From NCBI RefSeq assembly GCF_000163055.2, contig NC_022124.1:645851-709850 (forward strand): a stretch of DNA of 64,000 nt, written 5' to 3'. The position numbers were made by a program, and so were the translations under genes. Positions 35,452 through 45,777 of the stretch are shown piece after piece; position 1 is the first letter of the stretch, and each line of letters begins with the position of its first letter. This stretch comes from Prevotella sp. oral taxon 299 str. F0039. GTDB lineage: Bacteria; Bacteroidota; Bacteroidia; Bacteroidales; Bacteroidaceae. The notes below the pieces were generated by a model, which saw only the letters and a program-made list of their open reading frames with translations, was not told where the DNA came from and made no database searches.

Positions 35452-37962
35452 ATGAAGAAAATTAACGCAATTTTGGCGTGCTTAATGGTGCAAACAACTT
35501 TTGTTTGTGCAGCTCCAAAGGTGACGACTGTAAATCTTTGGCAAAGCGTAAAGATCGATTCAGCAAAGGTTGAAAAGCCTAAAAACGACAAGGACGCAAA
35601 GAGTAAAGACAAAGAAAAAAATGATAAAAAGCCTGGAGCTTATGAAGAATTGATTAAAAAGGGTGGCTCTTATCAAGAAGGAATGTTTGGAGTTAGAAAG
35701 ATAGATAATAAGTGGTATTTTGATATTCCAAACAATTTGTTAGGTCGTTATTTTCTTATGGTAACTCGATTTACCTCTGTTCCACAACGCTTTGGAGCGT
35801 TTGGAGGTGAAGAAGTGAATCACAATACTGTGTATTTTGAACGTCGCAATGATCAAATTCTTGTTCGCTCGTATGTAGAAACACAGATTGCAGACCCAAA
35901 AGATGCTATTTCGGTTTCATTAAAGACATCAACAGTAGATCCTATTATTGCTTCTTTTAAAATTATAAAGAGCGAAAAGAAAAGAGATTCTATGCTTGTT
36001 GATGTAACCAACTTTATCTCTAAAGATAACAACTTTACAGGTCTTCCTTCAGATTTGAAGACGAAAGCAAAGTTGGGTGCAATGCTTGATGATTGTAGTT
36101 TTGTGGATACAGTGAGAGCTTTCCCGATGAATATCGAACTAAAGAGTACCAGAACATATAGTTCAAGCAATCGCATGATGAATGCTTCTTCTAGTGGTTC
36201 TGCTACATTAGGTTTGAATACATCTATTGTTATCCTACCCGAAACACCAATGAGAAAACGTATTTGGGACGATAGAGTAGGTTATTTTGTAAATAGATTT
36301 ACGCTATTCTCAGACAAAGAACAAAAGACAGAGAACGAAAGCTTTATCTCTCGCTTCCGCTTAGAGCCTAAAAACTTAAAGGCATATATGAAAGGTCAGT
36401 TGGTGGAACCAATCAAACAGATTGTGTATTACATCGACCCAGGAACACCAAAGAAATGGGTTCCATATCTTATTGCTGGTGTAAACGACTGGAACAAGGC
36501 TTTTGAGGCGGCAGGTTTTAAGAATGCAATTGTTGCAAAAGAATGGCCTAACGATTCTAGAATGAGTTTGGAAGATGCTCGATATAACGTGTTGCGCTAT
36601 CTACCTGCAGAGATTGAGAATGCTTATGGACCTCGTATTGTAGACCCACGAAGCGGAGAAATCATCGAAACGCATATTTGTTGGTATCACAATGTGATGA
36701 AGCTGTTGAAAGAATGGTATATGATTCAGTGTGGACCAAACGATAAAGGAGCGCAAACAATGAAGTTTGACGATAAATTAATGGGCGAACTTATTCGCTT
36801 TGTATCGTCTCATGAGGTAGGACACACGCTAGGTTTACGCCATAATATGGGTGCAAGTTTCGCTACACCAGTGGAGAATTTACGTAATAAAGAATGGGTA
36901 GAGAAACATGGTCACACCCTTTCTATTATGGATTATGCTCGCTTTAACTATGTAGCTCAACCCGAAGATAACATCGGTAGAAAAGGACTTTTCCCACGAA
37001 TAAACGACTATGACCTATGGGCTATTAAGTGGGGATATAGCTATAGACCAGAGTTTAAAAATGAATATGAAGAAAGAGATGCTCTAAAGAAAGAGACTAC
37101 AAAGGTGTTAACCAATAATCGTAGGTTGTGGTTTGGTGGAGAAGGTCGCAATGAAGACCCAAGAAGTCAGATGGAAGACTTGAGTGATAACAACATGAAG
37201 GCAAGTGATTATGGCGTAAAGAATCTTAAACGTGTGATTGTAGGCTTACCACAATGGACCAAACAAGAGAACGATGATTATTCAGATCTTGTTGAAGTGT
37301 ATAAAGCAACGTTAGGACAATTCAAGAGATATTTAGGTCATGTGATAAATAATATTGGTACCAAGTATATTAACAACATGCCTGGTATGGTTCCATTCCA
37401 GGCTACTCCTGCGGCACGTCAGCAAGAAGCAGTTGACTATATCTCTCGACAAGTGTTTGATGCACCTCTTTGGTTGTATCCAGAGGATATTGTAAGTAAA
37501 GTGGGACTTGATGCTTCGAAAGATATTATCAGTCGTCAAGATCAAGTTCTAACCACAATTATGGCACCTTCAATATTGACAAATATCTATAACGCTTATG
37601 TAAGTAGTGAGAAAAACTATAATCCTGCAACTTATTTAGACGATCTATTTAAAGCGGTTTGGAAACCTCTTAATAACTCAGTTGAACGGAAGAATATCTA
37701 TAGAAGAGCTCTTCAGCGTTCGTATGTAGATCATTTGGCTTCTTTGATCACATCTACCTCAAACGAGAAAGGGGCTGTTTCTCTCAAAGCGCATAATACA
37801 GATATGATGCTATATGTAGTGGAGCATCTTGATAAGGTAGAAGACTATGTTAAGAGAAACGCTTCTGATGCTACAATTAAGGGTGTGAATGCGCTTCACT
37901 ATAAGGAATTGTTGAATACGATTAAGGTATTAAAAGATAAGCGAGAAGGTAAAAAACAATAA
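35452..37962 (+). CDS. Zinc-dependent metalloprotease (DUF5117/DUF4953 type)
   Basis: 836-residue secreted protease. Signal peptide residues 1-20 (ending FVCAA), a Lys/Asp-rich linker, then a DUF5118/DUF5117-like N-terminal region (YQEGMFGVRKIDNKWYFDIPN, LLGRYFLMVTR) to about residue 400, and a metzincin domain with the full zinc motif SSHEVGHTLGLRHN near 451-464 and a Met-turn candidate SIMDYARFNY at ~490. Size and order match the Bacteroidota family annotated as zinc-dependent metalloprotease. Substrate unknown; probably periplasmic or surface-exposed. Monocistronic. Confidence 0.9.
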   Translation: MKKINAILACLMVQTTFVCAAPKVTTVNLWQSVKIDSAKVEKPKNDKDAKSKDKEKNDKKPGAYEELIKKGGSYQEGMFGVRKIDNKWYFDIPNNLLGRYFLMVTRFTSVPQRFGAFGGEEVNHNTVYFERRNDQILVRSYVETQIADPKDAISVSLKTSTVDPIIASFKIIKSEKKRDSMLVDVTNFISKDNNFTGLPSDLKTKAKLGAMLDDCSFVDTVRAFPMNIELKSTRTYSSSNRMMNASSSGSATLGLNTSIVILPETPMRKRIWDDRVGYFVNRFTLFSDKEQKTENESFISRFRLEPKNLKAYMKGQLVEPIKQIVYYIDPGTPKKWVPYLIAGVNDWNKAFEAAGFKNAIVAKEWPNDSRMSLEDARYNVLRYLPAEIENAYGPRIVDPRSGEIIETHICWYHNVMKLLKEWYMIQCGPNDKGAQTMKFDDKLMGELIRFVSSHEVGHTLGLRHNMGASFATPVENLRNKEWVEKHGHTLSIMDYARFNYVAQPEDNIGRKGLFPRINDYDLWAIKWGYSYRPEFKNEYEERDALKKETTKVLTNNRRLWFGGEGRNEDPRSQMEDLSDNNMKASDYGVKNLKRVIVGLPQWTKQENDDYSDLVEVYKATLGQFKRYLGHVINNIGTKYINNMPGMVPFQATPAARQQEAVDYISRQVFDAPLWLYPEDIVSKVGLDASKDIISRQDQVLTTIMAPSILTNIYNAYVSSEKNYNPATYLDDLFKAVWKPLNNSVERKNIYRRALQRSYVDHLASLITSTSNEKGAVSLKAHNTDMMLYVVEHLDKVEDYVKRNASDATIKGVNALHYKELLNTIKVLKDKREGKKQ

Positions 37963-38107
37963 GATGAAGCAATCGTAATGCTGTTATTGGTTTGCCTTTA
38001 TATAATATAATAAGGTGTGAAACGAAAAACGCCCTTTTGCCTCTTGCAGTTATATAATGAGTTGATTGTGAGTTGAAAAGGTTGTGATAGCATGATTACT
38101 TAAAAGT

Positions 38108-38143
38108 AAAAAGAGGCCGAGGGAATTGGTCTCTTTTTATTTT
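38108..38143 (+). terminator. Intrinsic terminator after the metalloprotease gene
   Basis: AAAAAGAGGCC (38108-38118) pairs with GGTCTCTTTTT (38128-38138) with one G-T pair; T-rich tail. Confidence 0.8.
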
Positions 38144-38167
38144 TAGCGTTGCTTTATCACTTATTTA

Positions 38168-38199
38168 TTTGGCTTAAATCAAAAAAATAATTATCTTTG
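38168..38199 (+). promoter_or_regulatory. Promoter of the DUF3467 gene
   Basis: TTTG (38168-38171), 20 bp, TATCTTTG (38192-38199). Confidence 0.8.
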
Positions 38200-38264
38200 T
38201 GATAGAGACATTAAGAAATATAGCTCGTAAAAGAATTTGAATTCTAACTAAACAATAAATAAAA

Positions 38265-38588
38265 ATGGAAGAAAATAACACACAACAACCAGAATTAGGA
38301 ATAGAGTTGAGTCCTGAAGTTGCACAAGGTAAATATGCAAATCTTGTCCTTATTGGTCATTCTGGATCTGAATTCGTATTAGACTTTGCAAGCGTATTGC
38401 CAGGAATTCCAAAGGCTTTAGTAAATAGCCGTTTGATTCTTGCACCTGAAAACGCTAAACGTTTGTTGTTAGCTCTTAATGAGAATATTCAACGTTATGA
38501 GCAAGAATTTGGCGCAATAGGTATGCCTAGTGTAGAGGAAGAATCCAAAACTGTAGCTCCTTTTGGAATAGCAAAGAACGAAGCTTAA
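38265..38588 (+). CDS. DUF3467 domain-containing protein
   Basis: 107-residue soluble protein with the family text IELSPEVAQGKYANLVLIGHS, EFVLDFA and SRLILAPENAKRLLLALNENI. Its function is unestablished. It is often found near RNA polymerase or ribosomal genes in Bacteroidota; here it lies between the metalloprotease gene and the str operon and has its own promoter and terminator. Confidence 0.88.
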   Translation: MEENNTQQPELGIELSPEVAQGKYANLVLIGHSGSEFVLDFASVLPGIPKALVNSRLILAPENAKRLLLALNENIQRYEQEFGAIGMPSVEEESKTVAPFGIAKNEA

Positions 38589-38604
38589 TAACTCTAACGA
38601 AGAA

Positions 38605-38650
38605 CAAAGGAAAGAAATAGTGCTTGTTTCTGTCCTTTGCTCTTCTTTTT
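38605..38650 (+). terminator. Intrinsic terminator after the DUF3467 gene
   Basis: CAAAGGAAAGAAA (38605-38617) pairs with TTTCTGTCCTTTG (38627-38639) with one mismatch, then TCTTCTTTTT. Confidence 0.8.
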
Positions 38651-38903
38651 ATATGATCTAACTGAGAAAACTTAGAGCCTTTTGTTGAGAAACAAGTATA
38701 GTAGGCATTTTAAAACAATAATATTTTGATCTTTTTTTGAATGATTTTCTACGGAAAAAAAGTAGGTAAAAACATCTTTTGGGCGGAAAATGTAATCCCA
38801 AAGAAATATTTTCAAAGACTTTTGTTATAATAAAGTCTTAGATAAAAAACACTTTCAAATATTAAATAATGTTATCTTTAGGCGGTTTGTATATACTAAT
38901 GTG

Positions 38904-38933
38904 TTTGAAAACGAAGAAAACATTGTACCTTTG
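38904..38933 (+). promoter_or_regulatory. Promoter of the rpsL-rpsG-fusA operon
   Basis: TTTG (38904-38907), 18 bp, TACCTTTG (38926-38933). Confidence 0.8.
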
Positions 38934-38940
38934 CAAACCA

Positions 38941-38960
38941 AATGACCGAATGGGGTCATT
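38941..38960 (+). promoter_or_regulatory. 5' leader hairpin of rpsL
   Basis: AATGACC (38941-38947) pairs with GGTCATT (38954-38960) around GAATGG, directly after the predicted start site. It may be an mRNA stability or autoregulatory element. Confidence 0.45.
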
Positions 38961-39012
38961 GTGTACGTAGAACAAAAATAATAAATAAATATAATTTAAT
39001 AAAAGTACAATT

Positions 39013-39396
39013 ATGCCTACAATTCAACAATTGGTAAGAAAAGGCAGAAAGGTTCTTGTTGACAAGAGCAAGTCACCAGCGTTGGACTCATGTCCACAGC
39101 GTCGTGGTGTGTGTGTTCGTGTTTATACAACAACACCTAAAAAGCCTAATTCGGCAATGCGTAAAGTTGCCCGTGTTCGTTTGACTAATCAAAAAGAAGT
39201 GAACTCTTACATTCCAGGAGAAGGACACAACTTGCAAGAGCACAGTATCGTTCTTGTTCGTGGTGGTCGTGTAAAAGACCTTCCTGGTGTTCGTTATCAC
39301 ATCGTTCGTGGTACTCTTGATACCGCAGGAGTAGCAAACCGTACACAACGTCGTTCTAAGTATGGAGCAAAACGTCCTAAAGCTGCAAAGAAGTAA
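39013..39396 (+). CDS. rpsL: Small ribosomal subunit protein S12 (uS12)
   Basis: 127-residue decoding-site protein. [13 protein letters not shown] (Lys 43 and 44) and [17 protein letters not shown] carry the unmutated streptomycin-sensitive residues. First gene of rpsL-rpsG-fusA; its promoter lies 80 bp upstream. Confidence 0.98.
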   Translation: MPTIQQLVRKGRKVLVDKSKSPALDSCPQRRGVCVRVYTTTPKKPNSAMRKVARVRLTNQKEVNSYIPGEGHNLQEHSIVLVRGGRVKDLPGVRYHIVRGTLDTAGVANRTQRRSKYGAKRPKAAKK

Positions 39397-39606
39397 TTCT
39401 AAGTAATTGACGGACGAGAGATGAAAGTCGGGTTTGAAAATATGATTGTAAAGATTATTCTTAAACTCTTGGCTCTAAATCTCAAAAGAATACAAAATTT
39501 TTATTATCGTTTTGCTGGTGAATTGTTAAAACAGGTTGAGTAAATGCTCGAGTGCGAGCGTTGAAGAACAATAACAGCCCCATGCAGAATTTTTATTTTA
39601 GACAAA

Positions 39607-40083
39607 ATGAGAAAAGCAAAACCAAAGAAACGTGTGATCCTTCCAGATCCCGTTTACAATGACCAAAAGGTCTCAAAATTCGTAAATCATTTGATGTATG
39701 ATGGTAAGAAGACTACATCTTATGAGATTTTCTATAATGCTCTTAATATCGTAGAGGAAAAGATGGCTAAGGAAGAAAAGTCTTCTTTGGAAATCTGGAA
39801 GCAAGCTCTTGATAATATTACTCCTCAAGTGGAAGTGAAAAGTCGCCGTATCGGTGGTGCTACTTTCCAAGTTCCAACAGAAATACGTCCAGAACGTAAA
39901 GAGAGTATCTCAATGAAAAATATGATTTTATTTGCACGTAAACGTGGTGGCAAGTCTATGGCTGATAAGTTGGCTGCAGAAATTGCTGATGCATATAATA
40001 ATCAAGGTGGTGCTTACAAACGTAAAGAGGATATGCATCGTATGGCAGAAGCTAACCGTGCATTTGCTCATTTCAGATTCTAA
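39607..40083 (+). CDS. rpsG: Small ribosomal subunit protein S7 (uS7)
   Basis: 158-residue assembly initiator of the 30S head ([38 protein letters not shown]). Downstream of rpsL by 210 bp, an unusually long gap for this pair, which contains a 40-codon frame (39421-39543) of doubtful significance. Confidence 0.97.
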   Translation: MRKAKPKKRVILPDPVYNDQKVSKFVNHLMYDGKKTTSYEIFYNALNIVEEKMAKEEKSSLEIWKQALDNITPQVEVKSRRIGGATFQVPTEIRPERKESISMKNMILFARKRGGKSMADKLAAEIADAYNNQGGAYKRKEDMHRMAEANRAFAHFRF

Positions 40084-40107
40084 TCTATATAATTAAGGTA
40101 AAAGAAA

Positions 40108-42222
40108 ATGGCAAATCGCGACTTAAAATTGACACGTAATATCGGTATTATGGCTCACATTGATGCCGGTAAGACAACAACTTCTGAACGTATCCTTTTC
40201 TATACAGGTAAAACTCACAAGATTGGTGAGGTGCACGATGGTGCAGCTACTATGGACTGGATGGCACAAGAACAAGAACGTGGTATTACTATTACATCTG
40301 CTGCTACAACTTGTAACTGGACTTGGAATAACCAAAACTTTAAGATCAACTTGATTGACACTCCAGGACACGTTGACTTTACAGCTGAGGTGGAACGTTC
40401 ATTGCGTGTACTTGACGGAGCAGTTGCTACATACTCTGCAGCTGATGGTGTTCAACCTCAGTCTGAAACAGTATGGCGTCAAGCTGATAAATATAATGTT
40501 CCTCGTTTGGGTTATGTAAATAAGATGGACCGTTCTGGTGCAGACTTCTTTGAAACTGTGCAACAAATGAAGGATATCTTAGGTGCAAATCCTTGTCCAA
40601 TTCAAATTCCTATTGGAGCAGAAGAGAACTTCAAAGGTGTGGTTGACCTCATTAAAATGAAGGCTATTCTTTGGCATGATGAAACAATGGGTGCAGATTA
40701 TGATTTGGAAGAAATTCCAGCTGACCTTGTTGATGAAGCTAATGAATGGAGAGAAAAATTGATTGAAAGTGCAGCAAGCTTTGATGATGCTCTTATGGAA
40801 AAATATCTTGAAGGAGCAGAAATCGCAGAAGAAGAGATTATCGCTGCAATTCGTAAGGGTACAATCGCAATGGAGATTACTCCTATGGTATTGGGCTCTT
40901 CATATAAAAATAAGGGTGTTCAACCTCTATTAGATTATGTTTGTGCTTTCTTGCCATCTCCAATTGATACAGGTGAGATTATTGGTACAAATCCAGATAC
41001 AGAGGAAGAAGAAGGACGTCAACCTTCTGAAGAAGCTCCAACATCAGCTCTTGCATTTAAGATCGCAACAGACCCATTCATGGGTCGTTTGGTGTTCTTC
41101 CGTGTTTACTCAGGTAAGGTAACAGCAGGTAGCTATGTTTACAATCCACGTTCAGGTAAAAAAGAACGTATCAGCCGTTTGTTCCAAATGAACTCTAATA
41201 AAGAAATTCCAATGGAATCAATCGATGCTGGAGATATTGGTGCAGGTGTAGGTTTCAAAGATATCCGTACAGGTGATACTCTTTGTGATGAAACAAAGCC
41301 TATCGTACTTGAGTCAATGAGCTTCCCTGATACTGTGATCTCTATTGCAGTAGAACCAAAGAGTCAAGCTGACGTTGCGAAACTTGATAATGGTTTGGCT
41401 AAATTGGCAGAAGAAGACCCAACTTTCACAGTTCGTACAGACGAACAAAGCGGTCAAACAATTATTTCTGGTATGGGTGAGCTTCACCTTGATATCATTA
41501 TCGATCGTTTGAAGAGAGAATTTAAGGTTGAATGTAACCAAGGTAAACCTCAAGTTAACTATAAAGAAGCAATCACAGAACCTGTTACACTTCGTGAAGT
41601 TTACAAGAAACAAAGTGGTGGACGTGGTAAGTTTGCTGATATTATCGTTACAGTTGGTCCTAAAGATGAAGACTACAAAGAGGGAGACTTGCAATTTATC
41701 AACGAAGTTAAGGGTGGTAACGTGCCTAAGGAATTCATTCCTTCAGTACAAAAAGGTTTCCAAGATTGCTTGAAGGCTGGTGTACTTGGTGGCTATCCTG
41801 TAACAGGCTTGAAGGTTACTCTAACTGATGGTTCATTCCACCCAGTTGACTCTGACCAATTATCATTCGAGCTTGCTGCACGTAATGCATTCAAGAGCGC
41901 ATATCCAAAGGCTAAACCAGTATTGATGGAGCCTATCATGCGTGTTGAAGTTGTTACTCCAGAAGAAAACATGGGTGACGTAATTGGTGACTTGAACAAA
42001 CGTCGTGGCCAAGTAGAAGGTATGGAAGAAGGTCGTAGCGGTGCTCGTATCGTTAAGGCAATGGTTCCACTTTCAGAAATGTTCGGTTATGTAACTGCAC
42101 TTCGTACTATTACTTCAGGTCGTGCAACAAGCTCTATGGAGTATGATCACCACTCTCCATTGTCATCTTCAATCGCTAAGGCGGTTCTTGAAGAGGTTAA
42201 CGGAAGAACAGATCTAGTTTAA
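40108..42222 (+). CDS. fusA: Elongation factor G
   Basis: 704-residue translocation GTPase. G motifs [32 protein letters not shown] and [10 protein letters not shown] are intact, followed by domains II-V with [14 protein letters not shown] and the domain V stretch [14 protein letters not shown]. 24 bp after rpsG. Followed by a strong hairpin before rpsJ. A second EF-G paralogue may exist elsewhere; this one has the operon context of the canonical factor. Confidence 0.97.
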   Translation: MANRDLKLTRNIGIMAHIDAGKTTTSERILFYTGKTHKIGEVHDGAATMDWMAQEQERGITITSAATTCNWTWNNQNFKINLIDTPGHVDFTAEVERSLRVLDGAVATYSAADGVQPQSETVWRQADKYNVPRLGYVNKMDRSGADFFETVQQMKDILGANPCPIQIPIGAEENFKGVVDLIKMKAILWHDETMGADYDLEEIPADLVDEANEWREKLIESAASFDDALMEKYLEGAEIAEEEIIAAIRKGTIAMEITPMVLGSSYKNKGVQPLLDYVCAFLPSPIDTGEIIGTNPDTEEEEGRQPSEEAPTSALAFKIATDPFMGRLVFFRVYSGKVTAGSYVYNPRSGKKERISRLFQMNSNKEIPMESIDAGDIGAGVGFKDIRTGDTLCDETKPIVLESMSFPDTVISIAVEPKSQADVAKLDNGLAKLAEEDPTFTVRTDEQSGQTIISGMGELHLDIIIDRLKREFKVECNQGKPQVNYKEAITEPVTLREVYKKQSGGRGKFADIIVTVGPKDEDYKEGDLQFINEVKGGNVPKEFIPSVQKGFQDCLKAGVLGGYPVTGLKVTLTDGSFHPVDSDQLSFELAARNAFKSAYPKAKPVLMEPIMRVEVVTPEENMGDVIGDLNKRRGQVEGMEEGRSGARIVKAMVPLSEMFGYVTALRTITSGRATSSMEYDHHSPLSSSIAKAVLEEVNGRTDLV

Positions 42223-42234
42223 GATTAAATAAAG

Positions 42235-42287
42235 AAGAAGGAGGTTAGCAGATTAGCTAATGACTCTTAATCTGTCCTCCTTCTTTT
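42235..42287 (+). terminator. Nested terminator/attenuator between fusA and rpsJ
   Basis: AAGAAGGAGG (42235-42244) pairs with CCTCCTTCTT (42276-42285), enclosing an inner CAGATTA/TAATCTG stem, and runs into TTTT. No promoter is obvious in the 27 bp left before rpsJ, so the S10 cluster may depend on read-through. Confidence 0.85.
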
Positions 42288-42314
42288 CATATAATAATTA
42301 ATAAATAAAAAGTA

Positions 42315-42620
42315 ATGAGTCAAAAAATTAGAATTAAGCTAAAATCTTACGACCACAAGTTGGTTGATAAGTCTGCTGAGAAAATTGTTAAGGCAGTTAA
42401 GGCAACAGGTGCAATCGTTAGCGGTCCAATCCCTTTGCCAACTCACAAACGTATTTTTACTGTGAACCGTAGTACTTTCGTTAACAAGAAGTCACGTGAG
42501 CAATTCCAGTTATCAGACTATAAACGTCTTATTGACATCTATAGCTCAACAGCAAAGACTGTAGACGCTTTGATGAAGTTAGAATTGCCAAGCGGTGTAG
42601 AAGTAGAAATTAAGGTATAG
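42315..42620 (+). CDS. rpsJ: Small ribosomal subunit protein S10 (uS10)
   Basis: 101-residue 30S head protein, also the NusE partner in antitermination. [21 protein letters not shown] and [28 protein letters not shown] are typical. First gene of the fused S10-spc-alpha cluster. Confidence 0.98.
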   Translation: MSQKIRIKLKSYDHKLVDKSAEKIVKAVKATGAIVSGPIPLPTHKRIFTVNRSTFVNKKSREQFQLSDYKRLIDIYSSTAKTVDALMKLELPSGVEVEIKV

Positions 42621-42650
42621 TAAGATTTTAAACATTTAAATTAAATTGAA

Positions 42651-43265
42651 ATGCCAGGATTAATTGGAAGAAAAATCGGAATGACATCCGTTTTCAGTGC
42701 TGATGGTAAAAATATACCATGCACTGTTATCGAAGCAGGTCCTTGTGTTGTAACCCAAGTAAAAACAATCGAAAAAGATGGTTACAAAGCTGTTCAATTA
42801 GGTTTCGGTGAAGCTAAAGAAAGCAACACAAACAAACCTATGATGGGAACATTTAAGAAAGCAGGCACAACACCTAAAAAGCACTTGGCCGAGTTCAAAT
42901 TTGACGAAGAGTATAACCTAGGTGATACAATCACTGTTGAGTTATTTAACGATGCAAACTTCGTTGATGTCGTAGGTACATCTAAAGGAAAAGGTTTTCA
43001 AGGTGTAATCAAACGTCACGGATTTGGTGGTGTAGGACAAAGTACTCACGGACAAGATGACCGTGCTCGTAAGCCAGGTTCTATCGGTGCTTGTTCTTAC
43101 CCTGCAAAGGTATTTAAAGGAATGCGTATGGCAGGCCAAATGGGAGGTGATAGAGTTACAACTCAAAACCTTAAAGTATTAAAGGTAATTCCAGAACACA
43201 ATATTCTCTTAGTAAAGGGATCAGTTGCTGGATGTAATGGTTCAACCCTTTTAATTGAGAAATAA
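42651..43265 (+). CDS. rplC: Large ribosomal subunit protein L3 (uL3)
   Basis: 204 residues: [13 protein letters not shown] at the N-terminus and the peptidyl-transferase-proximal extension [13 protein letters not shown] with GQMGGDRVT. Its TAA overlaps the rplD ATG by one base. Confidence 0.97.
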   Translation: MPGLIGRKIGMTSVFSADGKNIPCTVIEAGPCVVTQVKTIEKDGYKAVQLGFGEAKESNTNKPMMGTFKKAGTTPKKHLAEFKFDEEYNLGDTITVELFNDANFVDVVGTSKGKGFQGVIKRHGFGGVGQSTHGQDDRARKPGSIGACSYPAKVFKGMRMAGQMGGDRVTTQNLKVLKVIPEHNILLVKGSVAGCNGSTLLIEK

Positions 43266-43894
43266 TGGAAGTTAGCGTATTAAATATCAATGGTCAGGAA
43301 ACTGGAAGAAAGGTTACGTTAAACGAATCTATCTTTGGTATCACACCTAACGATCACGTTCTTTATCTAGATGTAAAACAGTATTTGGCTAACCAACGTC
43401 AGGGTACTGCTAAGTCTAAAGAAAGAAGTGAGATTAGTGGTTCAACTCGTAAGCTAGGTCGCCAAAAAGGTGGCGGTGGTGCACGTCGTGGTGATATTAA
43501 TTCTCCTCTACTCGTTGGTGGTGGTCGTGTTTTCGGTCCTAAACCACGTGATTATAGATTTAAACTAAATAAGAAAGTAAAGACTTTAGCTCGTAAATCT
43601 GCTCTTTCTTATAAGGCTCAAGAGAGTGCAATCATGATTCTTGAAGACTTTAATTTAGAAGCACCTAAAACAAAAGAATTCGTAAATGTGGTTAAGAATC
43701 TTAAAATAGATTCTAAGAAAGTACTTCTTCTTTTGCCAGAAGTGAATAAAAATGTATATTTGTCTGCTCGTAACTTACAGCGTTCTGAAGTTATGCTTGC
43801 ATCTACACTCAATGCTTATAAGGTTTTGAATGCAGATGTTCTTGTATTTACAGAAAAGTCGCTTGAAGTAGTAGATGGACTCTTAACAAAATAA
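43265..43894 (+). CDS. rplD: Large ribosomal subunit protein L4 (uL4)
   Basis: 209 residues. The exit-tunnel loop is seen as [18 protein letters not shown] followed by [13 protein letters not shown], the site where macrolide-resistance changes map; no insertion or deletion is apparent. Starts on the last base of the rplC stop codon. Confidence 0.97.
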   Translation: MEVSVLNINGQETGRKVTLNESIFGITPNDHVLYLDVKQYLANQRQGTAKSKERSEISGSTRKLGRQKGGGGARRGDINSPLLVGGGRVFGPKPRDYRFKLNKKVKTLARKSALSYKAQESAIMILEDFNLEAPKTKEFVNVVKNLKIDSKKVLLLLPEVNKNVYLSARNLQRSEVMLASTLNAYKVLNADVLVFTEKSLEVVDGLLTK

Positions 43895-43914
43895 TAATAG
43901 GAGATTATTGATAT

Positions 43915-44208
43915 ATGGCATTTATTATAAAACCTTTGGTTACTGAAAAGATGACCAAAATAACAGAGAAACAAGAAAATCGTTATGGTTTTATTGTTCG
44001 TCCTGAGGCTAATAAACTCCAAATTAAAAAAGAGGTTGAGGGTCTCTACAATGTTACTGTGATAGACGTGAATACTGCACGTTATGCAGGTAAGCGCTCA
44101 AGTCGCTATACAAAGGCTGGTCTTATTCGTGGACAACGTAACGCATTTAAGAAAGCTGTTGTGACTTTAAAAGAAGGCGAAACAATTGATTTTTATAGCA
44201 ATATTTAA
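43915..44208 (+). CDS. rplW: Large ribosomal subunit protein L23 (uL23)
   Basis: 97-residue tunnel-exit protein that docks trigger factor and SRP. IIKPLVTEKMTK and YTKAGLIRGQRNAFKKAVVTL are recognisable. 20 bp after rplD. Confidence 0.95.
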   Translation: MAFIIKPLVTEKMTKITEKQENRYGFIVRPEANKLQIKKEVEGLYNVTVIDVNTARYAGKRSSRYTKAGLIRGQRNAFKKAVVTLKEGETIDFYSNI

Positions 44209-44216
44209 AATAGAAA

Positions 44217-45041
44217 ATGGCAGTACGTAAATTTAAACCGGTAACTCCGGGACAAAGACACAAGATTATTGGCACGTTCGAGGATATTACTGCATCCGTG
44301 CCAGAGAAGTCTCTCGTTTACGGTAAACGTGCAACTGGTGGTAGAAATAACACCGGTAAGATGACAGTCCGTTATATTGGAGGTGGTCATAAGAGAAAGT
44401 TCCGTTTAATCGACTTCAAACGTGAGAAAGATGGTGTTCCAGCTGTAGTGAAAACAATCGAGTACGATCCAAACCGTTCGGCTCGTATCGCTTTGTTGTA
44501 CTACGCTGATGGTGAAAAACGTTACATTATTGCTCCTAATGGTTTGCAAGTGGGAACAACTTTGATGTCAGGTGCTGATGCTGCTCCTGAAATCGGAAAT
44601 ACACTTCCTTTAGCAAATATTCCTGTTGGTACTGTAATTCATAACATTGAATTGCGTCCAGGTCAAGGTGCTTTACTCGTTCGTTCGGCTGGTAATTTTG
44701 CTCAGTTAACTTCTCGTGAAGGTGGCTATTGTGTTATCAAACTTCCTTCAGGTGAAACTCGTAAGATTCTTTCAGTGTGCAAGGCTACTATTGGTAGCGT
44801 AGGTAACTCTGATCACGCTTTGGAACAATCAGGAAAAGCTGGTCGTTCTCGCTGGTTGGGAAGACGCCCACACAACCGTGGTGTAGTTATGAACCCTGTT
44901 GATCACCCAATGGGTGGTGGTGAAGGACGCCAAAGTGGAGGTCACCCACGTTCACGCAAGGGATTATATGCTAAGGGTCTTAAGACTCGTGCACCTAAGA
45001 AACTTTCAAATAAGTATATTATTGAAAGAGCTAAAAAGTAA
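44217..45041 (+). CDS. rplB: Large ribosomal subunit protein L2 (uL2)
   Basis: 274 residues, needed for subunit association and peptidyl transfer. [23 protein letters not shown], here the RNNTG and GGGHKRKYR-like blocks, and the C-terminal [16 protein letters not shown] with the conserved His are present. 8 bp after rplW. Confidence 0.98.
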   Translation: MAVRKFKPVTPGQRHKIIGTFEDITASVPEKSLVYGKRATGGRNNTGKMTVRYIGGGHKRKFRLIDFKREKDGVPAVVKTIEYDPNRSARIALLYYADGEKRYIIAPNGLQVGTTLMSGADAAPEIGNTLPLANIPVGTVIHNIELRPGQGALLVRSAGNFAQLTSREGGYCVIKLPSGETRKILSVCKATIGSVGNSDHALEQSGKAGRSRWLGRRPHNRGVVMNPVDHPMGGGEGRQSGGHPRSRKGLYAKGLKTRAPKKLSNKYIIERAKK

Positions 45042-45061
45042 TTACGTAAACTAGTAAATTT

Positions 45062-45328
45062 ATGAGTCGTTCATTAAAAAAAGGTCCTTACATTAACGTA
45101 TCACTCGAGAAGAAAATTCTTGCAATGAACGAGAGTGGTAAGAAAAATGTAGTAAAAACTTGGGCTAGAGCATCTGTTATCTCTCCAGACTTTGTGGGAC
45201 ATACAGTTGCAGTTCATAACGGAAACAAATTTATCCCTGTTTACATTACCGAAAACATGGTTGGCCATAAGCTTGGAGAATTTTCTCCAACTCGTCGCTT
45301 TGGTGGTCACTCTGGTAATCGCAAGTAA
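45062..45328 (+). CDS. rpsS: Small ribosomal subunit protein S19 (uS19)
   Basis: 88-residue head protein: [11 protein letters not shown] start, [27 protein letters not shown] core cited in part ([16 protein letters not shown]). Complete, 20 bp after rplB. Confidence 0.97.
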   Translation: MSRSLKKGPYINVSLEKKILAMNESGKKNVVKTWARASVISPDFVGHTVAVHNGNKFIPVYITENMVGHKLGEFSPTRRFGGHSGNRK

Positions 45329-45363
45329 TCAGGTTTAAAACCATTTTAAATTTAGGAATAATA

Positions 45364-45768
45364 ATGGGAAAAAGAAAACATATAGCGGCTGAGAAAAGAA
45401 AAGAAGCCCTAAAAAGTTTGTACTTTGCGAAGCTCAAAGGCGTTCCTTCTTCTCCACGTAAAATGCGCTATGTTGTAGACATGGTTCGTGGTATGGAGGT
45501 TAATAGAGCTTTGGGAGTTTTGAGATTCTCTAAGAAACAAGCCGCTGCAGATGTTGAGAAACTACTGCGCTCAGCTATTGCAAACTGGGAGGTGAAAAAT
45601 GACCGTAAGGCTGAAGACGGAGAATTGTATATCTCAAAAGTGTTTGTAGACGAAGGCGTAACAATGAAGCGTATGAGACCTGCTCCACAAGGACGTGGTT
45701 ATCGTATACGTAAACGTAGTAATCACGTTACTTTGTTTGTTGATACCAAAACTAATAACGAAATATAA
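45364..45768 (+). CDS. rplV: Large ribosomal subunit protein L22 (uL22)
   Basis: 134 residues. The beta-hairpin that reaches into the exit tunnel is intact ([20 protein letters not shown]). [17 protein letters not shown] precedes it. 35 bp after rpsS. Confidence 0.97.
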   Translation: MGKRKHIAAEKRKEALKSLYFAKLKGVPSSPRKMRYVVDMVRGMEVNRALGVLRFSKKQAAADVEKLLRSAIANWEVKNDRKAEDGELYISKVFVDEGVTMKRMRPAPQGRGYRIRKRSNHVTLFVDTKTNNEI

Positions 45769-45777
45769 TTAGGTAGA

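Larger units (their letters stand above)
37963..38264. other. 302-bp intergenic region
   Basis: Contains the terminator at 38108, the promoter at 38168 and one weak relative of the 22-nt repeat core (AATGCTGTTATTG near 37977). No gene seen. Confidence 0.7.
38589..39012. other. 424-bp intergenic region before the str operon
   Basis: Contains a terminator at 38605, an AAGACTTT/AAAGTCTT hairpin (38815-38822 and 38832-38839), a TAGATAAAAAACACTTTC motif (38839-38856) also present at 33856-33872, the rpsL promoter and a leader hairpin. No gene is seen. Confidence 0.7.
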
